Shown piece by piece: positions 56,943-64,000 of a stretch of 64,000 nucleotides of DNA; the first letter of the stretch is position 1, and every line of letters starts with the position of its first letter. The notes below the pieces were generated by a model. That model made no database searches. It saw only the letters and a program-made list of their open reading frames with translations, and was not told where the DNA came from. The stretch is taken from the NCBI RefSeq assembly GCF_000687475.1, contig NC_057320.1:1550001-1614000 (forward strand), read 5' to 3'. Origin of the DNA: Ustilaginoidea virens (lineage: Eukaryota > Ascomycota > Sordariomycetes > Hypocreales > Clavicipitaceae). The translations under genes and the position numbers were made by a program.

Positions 56943-58368
56943 GGCTAAAACTAGTCGATAGTTATTATTTTAGTATTAGGGGTATCTTTTTTTCCCTCCC
57001 TTTTTTTATTCCTTTTATTATCCTCCCTCCTTTTATCCCTATTATCTTTAGTTTGCTCCCCCTCTAAAGCCTCCTCCCCCCCTTCTTAGGCTAAAAAAAC
57101 CTATAATAATATAGTAATATCTTTTTAGGTATAGGCCTATCGTTTTAAGGCGAAGACCTTCTTTTCCTTAAGGTTTAGTATCTTTTAAGTTGCCTTAGGA
57201 GTGCTAAGGCCCCCTACCGCTGCTGCTGCTATTACTGCCGCCTATTTATACCCTTAAGAGGTAGATGCCTATTTAGCCCTCTACTAGAGGGCCTTATAGT
57301 TATCTACCTAAAGGCAAAAATAGTCAGCTAGTAACCTATACCGTATATAAATCGAAAATATACCTCTATCCCCTCGGTAATAGTCTCCTATATATTTAGG
57401 AGTTTTTATATTAAGACTTAGTTCTTAGGGGTTTTCTTTAGGGGTATATATATCTTGCCCGCTAGAGTATAGGGATAGTAGGCTGCCCCGGTCCCTATTT
57501 ATATTAGCCTCGCTAGAGAGCGGGTATAACCCGGCCTATACCTTATTAACTGCGGCATTAATACTTAGGGTCCTCTAAGTATATTAAATATAGCTCGTAT
57601 AGCTATACGCGTAATTCTCTAGGCTACTATACGAAGGTTAAAAGCGGTTCTATAGCGCGCTAGACCTATATTTATCCCTTTATTTAGTATTACCGACCGT
57701 TTAGGCATTTTTGCTTCTACTATTACTATTCTTATTCTTATTGTTGTTATTGTAGCTATTGCTATTGCTATTATTGCTACTACTGCCGATCTGCTAATAG
57801 GGTTAGTATTGGCCCTATACCGCGATAGAGGGGTTATTATATACCTTAGAATTAGCGCTATAAAGGAAAAAAAGAAAAAGAAGAAAAGGCATAAAGCTAA
57901 GGGGTATTGCTAACCTATATACTAATATAGTGCTTAAGGCTAATCGCTCTTATCTTTAAATTCGGCTTACTTTTGCCTATACACTATAGATTAATACGCC
58001 TAAGATGCGCCTAGGCCCCTAAAGGCGCGTGCCTGGCGAGAATACTATTAATCCCACCCTTTTAGCCTTACCTTCCCTTTACTTCGCACCCAATAGTGTT
58101 CCGACCCAGGCCTAATACTCTCGGAACTTATACTCGCACTCTTCCTAAGCAATACCGCTAGATATAGTCCTAAGCGGTTATATACCCTACTCTCTTACGC
58201 ATTAGATACCTGCCGCCCCAGCTGTGGGGCGATATAAAGTAGAAATCAAGATTATAGGAAGGGTTTTCCTCCCGGCTGCCGGGTTTTTCCTTTCCGAATT
58301 ATATTTATAGAAGTACTAGATAGGTTATTTAGCTCTAAATAGCCTCTAGCGTAATTTAATAATAATAA
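56943..58368 (+). mobile_element. LINE L6, 3' segment (3' module and tail)
   Basis: Continues L6 after the copia element with gctaaaactagtcgatag, matching 5167-5185 of L1. It then holds the pyrimidine tract (56985-57075), the triplet tract (about 57710-57800, the same length as in L5), the purine tract (57869-57890), the 3' hairpin and a TAA tail. No gene is called; same uncertainty as for the L1 module. Confidence 0.85.
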
Positions 58369-58383
58369 TAATACTATAAGCCT
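58369..58383. repeat. Target-site duplication of L6, right copy
   Basis: taatactataagcct, matching 44716-44730. The first bases merge with the TAA tail. Confidence 0.85.
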
Positions 58384-59697
58384 ATCTTGCGATATCCTAT
58401 TGCCGGTTTACTATAAGGCAGAATTAGGATTAAGCTAAGTAGGGTCCCTAGTAATTAAAATAGTATTTTCTTTTATTACTAATAATACTAAAGCAGTCTT
58501 TATCTCTATTAAGGTATCTCTTTGCGCTATATTATCCATATCGAGGGGTCTCTCTATAATAATTCGCAATATACCTAAATTTAAAGTATTAATAGTACTA
58601 TCTTAGGTAGATAGTCTTATTATATAATTTAGCTTTAAAGATTTCTATTTAATATATAATTCTAGTTTTATAGAATCGGTTTACTGCTTTTACGTTAATT
58701 ACTCTAATAATTAAAGGGGCTTTTATTACTTCTTTACGAGGTCTCCTTATAGCAATTCTATTAATATTAAGGCTATTAGCTTAGGCTAGGTTTAATTTAA
58801 TATCTTTAATAGGAATATTTTTAGAGAATTAAATAGGAAATCTTTTAATAATAATACTAAAAGTGCAAACATTTAGTGCGGCTCCTATGCTAAATGCAAG
58901 GGGGATCTATATAGTATCTATAATAAAATAGAATGCGGCTTCTATAAAGGTAACGACTATATCTCTGCTATAGAGTCGGCAGGCTATAATAGCATTAATA
59001 CCTCTAGTAGTAGTATTTACCGCTTTTATAATCTTAATAGGGGTTCTCTATTATAGGTTCTTAATAATACTATCTCCTTTAATTATTATTTCGTAGTAGA
59101 TTCTTAGCGGTATAGGTAGGGTAGTCGGTCTAGGTAGTATAATTATTAATATACCTTTAGTAGTAATACTAGCCTAGGTCGTTCTAGTAGGGGTCTTTAA
59201 GGCAAAAGCTTTATTTATAGCGCTTTTTACTACTTTTTTCAGATTATTAGTCGTAATAAGATTCAAGTTTAAGTTTAAGATAGGATTAGTTCGGTTAATA
59301 TATTTAATACTATCGACTAGGCTAGTAATAGTATTCTATATATTTCCTAGTGTGGTTGCCGGGATATAGTCTGCGATCTTTTAGTAATACTATTTAAGTA
59401 TTTCGGTTTCTTTTTGGGTTCCTATATTAGTTTATATAGCGTTACTGCTGATTTGTCTATAGTTATCGTTAGCGATAGTAATACGGTAGTTGTAGTGGCT
59501 TGACTTTAGTCTATCCCTGTTTCCTCCGTCTAAATCTATAATTTCTGCCGCCTCGACCGCGCCCTCCTCCTGATGCCGATGCGCTATTAGCGGATAGGGT
59601 AAGACGAGGTAAAGAATTAATCTAGCAACTTTTTAACTATTTTAGAGGTGTATTCGCGCCGGTACTAAAGTGCGGGCGAAATCGCAAAAACTTTTTT
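58384..59697 (-). mobile_element. LINE C-b, segment 5 (ORF1 and 5' end)
   Basis: The 5' end of C-b on the minus strand. ORF1 starts at about 59587 (ATA-GCG-CAT, from ATG) and is read leftward. A knuckle region lies at about 58540-58665, reading YFKFRYIANYY and then RYG, with Cys/His partly Tyr. The leader with the gcgggcgaaatcgc block is at 59590-59697. The five C-b segments add up to about 6.85 kb, so the element was near full length before being split. The 5' end keeps several CpA sites, so it is less RIPed than the rest. Confidence 0.8.
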
Positions 59698-60129
59698 TTT
59701 CCCCGGGTTATATAAGAAAAGCGATGCCTCCTATAGGGGGGATAATACTTATAGTAGGATACTAATAATAATTAAATCGGTTATAGGAAAAAAGAGGAAA
59801 AGAAGAAAAAGGTAATAAAAAGGGCGTAAAAGAAAATATACCTTTACTTAAGGGGATTACCTACCAATAGCTAGCGAAAAAATTTTTATAATACTAATAG
59901 CTGCTATAAATAGCTTCCAACTAGCGATATAATACTGGCCTTCTATATGCTTTTATTATACTACCTTCCCAAATTAATACTTTATGATATCCTTTATTTG
60001 TACGAACTGGACCTAACGAATAGATTTAAGGTTATCGCAATAAAAACCTAGGCGACCTGATTAGGCCTATATAGAGGAGGGGCAGGTTTTAGAACGCAAT
60101 TAATTTGATTGTAAGACAGAGGAGGGAGG
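59698..60129 (+). other. G2 3' region before the LTR
   Basis: About 430 bp between the 5' end of C-b and the LTR at 60130, ending in a purine tract (agacagaggagggagg) that looks like a polypurine tract. Plus-strand readings are broken; a Lys/Glu-rich block occurs near 59790-59830. By position it continues the unrecognised region 25381-26934, with C-b inserted between. No gene recognised. Confidence 0.45.
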
Positions 60130-60384
60130 TATATTATAGGCTCGGGCTATGCCCGCGCTATAATATAGCTAGGACTTAGGCTGCGCCTATACTTAACCTA
60201 GGTAGGGTTATATAAGTTAGCGGCATAGGGTTACGGAACTACGCTAGGACCTCGACCCGTATTAATGTATGGTTAAATAGACTATCGAGAAGCCTTTATT
60301 CGGGTCCTCTTTCTTTCCTCCTTAGTCTATTTAATATATTTATTCGATGCCAATTCGCAGTAGCCCTAGGGCCAGTTCTTTATA
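60130..60384 (+). repeat. 3' LTR of chromovirus G2
   Basis: A 255-bp LTR of the same type as 15549-15804 (shared ctcgggctat near the start, ttcgcagtcgccctagggccagt-type end). It starts tatatta and ends tttata (RIP-changed CA end). It is followed at once by family C LINE sequence, so G2 inserted into C-c. Confidence 0.75.
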
Positions 60385-61820
60385 TTTTTTATAGATATAA
60401 ATCGCTATATATCTACTATAGGTAGCCACTTAGTATCTACTAAGGCTGGGGTATAGGAGAAATCTATTGAAGACCGTAAATTCCTAAAGAGTAATAATAT
60501 CCGGTTCTAATTTATAATTAAAAGCAAAGTGCATTAATAGTAATTTCTTTTATATATTCTAATAGAGTACTTTTATTATTAGTATTAGGGCTAAAGGGTT
60601 AAAGCTCTTAGTATATTAGTAGTAGTAGACTCGGCTAAATTGGGTTAAAAAAATATAGTAATATTACTACTACTATTATTCCTTTCGAGGGCAATAAGGC
60701 TTTCTTTATATAGTTTGCCGATTTATTTCTTTAGGGAGTCCTCTCTTAAGGAGTTACTAATAAGGTATTTATAGCCCCTATCCTTTAAAATAAAGGGGGG
60801 AGGCATCAATAAGATATTAGTATTTGCAAACTATATTAGTTTAGTGCTATAGGCTTATCTTACGATATCTTATTGACGGTTTACTATAAGACAGAATCGA
60901 GACTAAGCTAGATAGGATCCTTAGCAGTTAAGGTAGTACTCTCTTTTATTACTTATAATACTAAGGCAGTTTTTATCTCTATTAGGGTATCTCTCTATAC
61001 TATACTATCCGCATTAAGAGGTCTCTATATTATAATTTGCAATATAGCCGAATTTAAAGCATTAGTAATACTATTATAGGTAGATAGTTTTATTATATAG
61101 TTCAGCCTTAAAGATTTCTATTTAGTAGATAACTTTAGTCTTATAGAATCGGTTTACTACTTCTATATTAGTTATTCTAATAATTAGGGGGGCTCTTATT
61201 GCTTTTTTGTAAGGTTTCCTTATAGCGACTTTACTAATACTAAGGCTATTAGCTTAAGCTAAATTCAATTTAATATCTTTAATAGGGATATTTTTAGAGA
61301 ATTAGGTAGGGAATCCTTTAATAATAATACTAAAGATATAGATATTTAATGCGGCTCCTATATTAAATACGAGGGGGATCTATATAGTTTCTATTATATA
61401 ATAGGATACAGCTTCTGTAAAGGTAACGATTATATTGCCGCTATAGAGTCGGCAGGATATTATAGCGTTAATACCTCTAGTGGTGGTATTTACTACTTTT
61501 ACAATCTTATTAGGGGTTCTCTATTATAGGTTCTTAGCAATACTATCTCTTTTAATTATTATTTCGCGATAGATTTTTAGCGGTAAAGGTAGGGTAGTCA
61601 GTCTAAGTAGTACAGTCATTAGTAGGCCTTTAGTAGTAATGCTAGCCTAGGTCGTTCTAAAAGGGGTCTTTAAGGCAAAAGCTTTATTTATAGCACTTTC
61701 TATAACTTTTTCTAAATTATTAATTATAATAAGGTTCGAATTTAGGGCGGGGTTAATTCGGTTAATATATTTAATACTATCAATTAGGCTAGTAATAGCA
61801 TTCTATATATTTCCTAGTAT
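60385..61820 (-). mobile_element. LINE family C, copy C-c (ORF1 and start of ORF2)
   Basis: Minus-strand homologue of C-b segments 4 and 5 in unbroken form: endonuclease start near 60390-60540, ORF1 from there to the right edge, and the knuckle region near 60990-61140. The 5' end is lost beyond the insertion of L7 at 61821. It shows directly that C-b segments 4 and 5 belong together, because here nothing separates the two parts (join at about 60862). Confidence 0.8.
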
Positions 61821-63276
61821 ATTATTATTATTAAATTACGCTAGAGGCTATTTAGAGCTAAATAACCTATTTAGTACTTCTGTAAAGATAATTCGGAAAG
61901 GAAAAACCCGGTAGCTAGGAGGAAAACCCTTCCTATATTCTTAAATTCTATTTTTTTATCGCCTTATAGTAGGGGCGGCAGGTATCTAGTGCGTAAGAGG
62001 GTAGGGTGCGCAACCGCTCAGGACTATATCTAGCGGTATTATATAGGAAGAGTGCGAGTAAGAAGTCCCGGAATATCAGGTCCGGGTCGGTAGTCTTATT
62101 AGGTAAAAAGTAAGGGGAGGGTGAAGCCAGGGGGGTAGGGCTAGCAGCGCGTTCGCAATAGGCATATTCTCGCTAAGTACGCATTTATAGTGGCCTAGGC
62201 ATTTCTCGGTATATATTAATTTTTTAGTCGGAAGAGAAAGTAAGCTAACTCTAAAGGTTAAAGCGGGCAGCTTTAGGCACTATATTAGTATATAGGTTAG
62301 CGATATCCCCCGATTTAGTGCCTTTTCTTCTTTTTTTTTTTTCCTCTATAGCACTAATTTTAAGGTATATAATGACCCTTCTATTGCAGTATAGGGCCGG
62401 TGCTAACCCTATTAGCAGAATAGTAGTAGCAGTAGCGATAATAGCAGCAGTAATAATAATAATAATAAGAATAATAATAGTAAGAATAAAGATGCCTAAG
62501 CGGTCGGCGATACTAAATAAAGGGGTAAATACAGATCTTATATGCAGTAGAACCGTAGCTAACCTTTATATAGTAGCCTAGAGAATTATATGTATAGCCT
62601 TATGGGCTATATCTAATGCGCTTAAAGGACCCTAAGTATAGATACTATAGCTAATAAAGTATAGACCGGGTTTTACCCACTCTTTAGCAAGGCTGATATA
62701 GATAGGGACTAGTATGGCCTACTATCCCTATGCTTTAGCGGGTAAGATATATATACCCCTAGAAAAGACCCCTAGGAACTAAATCTTAGTATAAGAACTC
62801 TTAGATGTATAGGAGATAATTACTAGGGGGGTAGAAATATATTTTCGATTCGTATATAGTGCGGGTCGCTAGCTAATTATCTTTACCTTTAGGTAGATAA
62901 TTATAAGGCCTTCTAATAGAGGGCTAAATAAGTATCTGCCTTTTAGGGGCATAATTAAATAGTAATAGTAGTAGCAGCAGTAGTAGTAGGGGGCCTTAGC
63001 GCTCTTAAGGTAACTTAGGAGATATTAGACTTTAAAGAGAGGAAGGTTTTTACTTTAGAACGATAGGCCTATACCTAAAAGGCTATCGCTATATTATTAT
63101 AGGTTTTTTTAGCCTAAGAGGGGGGGGAAGGGGCTTTAAAGGGAGAGTAGACTAAGGATAAAAGGGGGGAAAATAGTAAAGAGAATAAAAAGGGGGAAGG
63201 GGGGGAAAGTACCCCTATTGCTAATATAATAACTATTAACTAGTTTCGGCCTATAGGGCCTAAGAGATTTATTTAT
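61821..63276 (-). mobile_element. Tad1-like LINE, copy L7 (family A), 3' part
   Basis: The TAA tail (attattatta on the plus strand) starts at 61821, followed by the 3' hairpin and the whole 3' module, up to the ORF2 end (tagtttcggcctatagggcc). L8 cuts it at 63276. A stop-free plus-strand reading of 87 codons lies at 62318-62581, the same frame as 8603-8902 in L2. The triplet tract is at about 62400-62490. Confidence 0.85.
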
Positions 63277-64000
63277 TATTATTATTATTAAATTACGCTA
63301 GAGGCTATTTAAAGCTAAATAACCTATCTAGTACTTCTATATAGATAATTCGGAAAGGGAAAAACCTGGTAGCCGGGAGGAAAACCCTTCCTGCTTTCTT
63401 GATTTCTACTTTATATCGCCCCGCATTAGGGGCGGCGGGTATCCAATGCATAAGAGAATAGGATGCGCAACCGCTTAGGATTATATCTAGCGGTATTATA
63501 TAGGAAGAGTGCGAGCAAGAAGTCCTGGAATATTAGGTCCGGGTTGGTAATCTTATCGGGTAAGAAGTAAAAGGAGGGTGAAGCCGGAGGGGTAGGGCCA
63601 GCGGCGCGTTTACAGTAGGCATATTCTCGCCGGGCGCGTATCTATAGTAGCCTGGGCGCTTCTTAGTACGTATTAATTTTTAGGTCGGAAAAAGAAGTAA
63701 GCCAATTCTAAAGGTTAAAGCGGGCGGCCTTAAGCACTACATTAGTATATAGGTCAGCGATACTCCCTAACTTAATGCCTTTTCTTCTTTTCTTCTTTTC
63801 CTTTATAGCGCCAAATTCAAAGTATATAATAACCCTTCTATCGCGGTATAGGGCCGGTGCTAACCCTATTAGCAGTACAGCAGCAGTAGTAGCGATAATA
63901 GCAATAATAATAATACTAGTAATAATAAAAGCAATAATAGCGAAAATGCCTAAGCGGTCGGCGATACTAGATAAGGGGGTAAATATAGGTCTTGCGCGTA
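63277..64000 (-). mobile_element. Tad1-like LINE, copy L8 (family A), 3' end, cut by the window
   Basis: The 3' tail begins near 63277 inside L7. It covers the hairpin and about half of the 3' module, with the triplet tract at 63866-63950. It is the youngest insertion in this corner and runs off the window. Confidence 0.85.

Noticed and set aside
1..64000. CRISPR arrays, tRNA or rRNA genes, secondary-metabolite or effector genes
   Set aside because: No spaced short direct repeats, no cloverleaf-like tRNA, no rRNA blocks and no host-like exons were seen; every region is accounted for by retroelements or by unrecognised RIPed sequence.

Overview
The window looks like a piece of transposon-packed heterochromatin from a filamentous ascomycete (Pezizomycotina). 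CpA/TpG is strongly depleted and TpA is in excess. Coding frames are riddled with TAG and TAA where Gln or Trp codons are expected. Old elements differ almost only by C-T and G-A transitions. This is the mark of repeat-induced point mutation (RIP). I find no host gene, tRNA, rRNA or CRISPR array. Almost every base can be assigned to a retrotransposon.

The elements are: (1) Tad1-like LINEs, about 6.4 kb when complete, with a 5' leader, ORF1 carrying CCHC knuckles, ORF2 carrying an APE endonuclease, a reverse transcriptase and a C-terminal Cys/His motif, a 3' module of unknown function (about 1.4 kb) and a (TAA)n tail. I separate family A (L0, L1, L2, L5, L6, L7, L8), family B (L3, L4) and a more distant family C (C-a, C-b, C-c). 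(2) Ty3/gypsy chromoviruses G1 and G2 with chromodomains and 255-256 bp LTRs. (3) One complete Ty1/copia element, 49684-56937, younger and much less mutated. (4) A solo LTR, 29662-30229, with almost no RIP.

The layout is a set of nested insertions that can be dated relative to each other. Left part: G1 (80-215, 6591-8121, 14500-15804) contains L0, L1 (216-6590, +) and L2 (8122-14499, -). G1 ends at its 3' LTR inside C-a (15805-17163, +). C-a lies in G2 (17164-18704, 25310 onward), which also contains L3 (18705-25309, -). Middle: G2 is split by C-b (-), whose pieces are 26935-29661, 30230-30432, 35673-37765, 44215-44730 and 58384-59697. C-b was hit by the solo LTR, L4 (30433-35672, +), L5 (37766-44199, +) and L6 (44731-49683 plus 56943-58368, +). 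The copia element sits inside L6. Right part: G2 ends at an LTR (60130-60384) inside C-c (-). C-c was hit by L7 (-), and L7 by L8 (-), which runs off the window.

Target-site duplications support most of these joins: 13-15 bp for L1, L2, L3, L5 and L6, and 5 bp for the copia element and the solo LTR. The deepest stack is copia in L6 in C-b in G2 in C-c. The joining of the two halves of G2 is an inference.

No gene here looks able to make a working protein. The points most worth a second look are the 3' module of the LINEs, the inverted 6.4-kb pair L1/L2, the barely mutated solo LTR, the hairpins at both ends of the copia internal region, and the extra 2 kb between chromodomain and LTR in G2.
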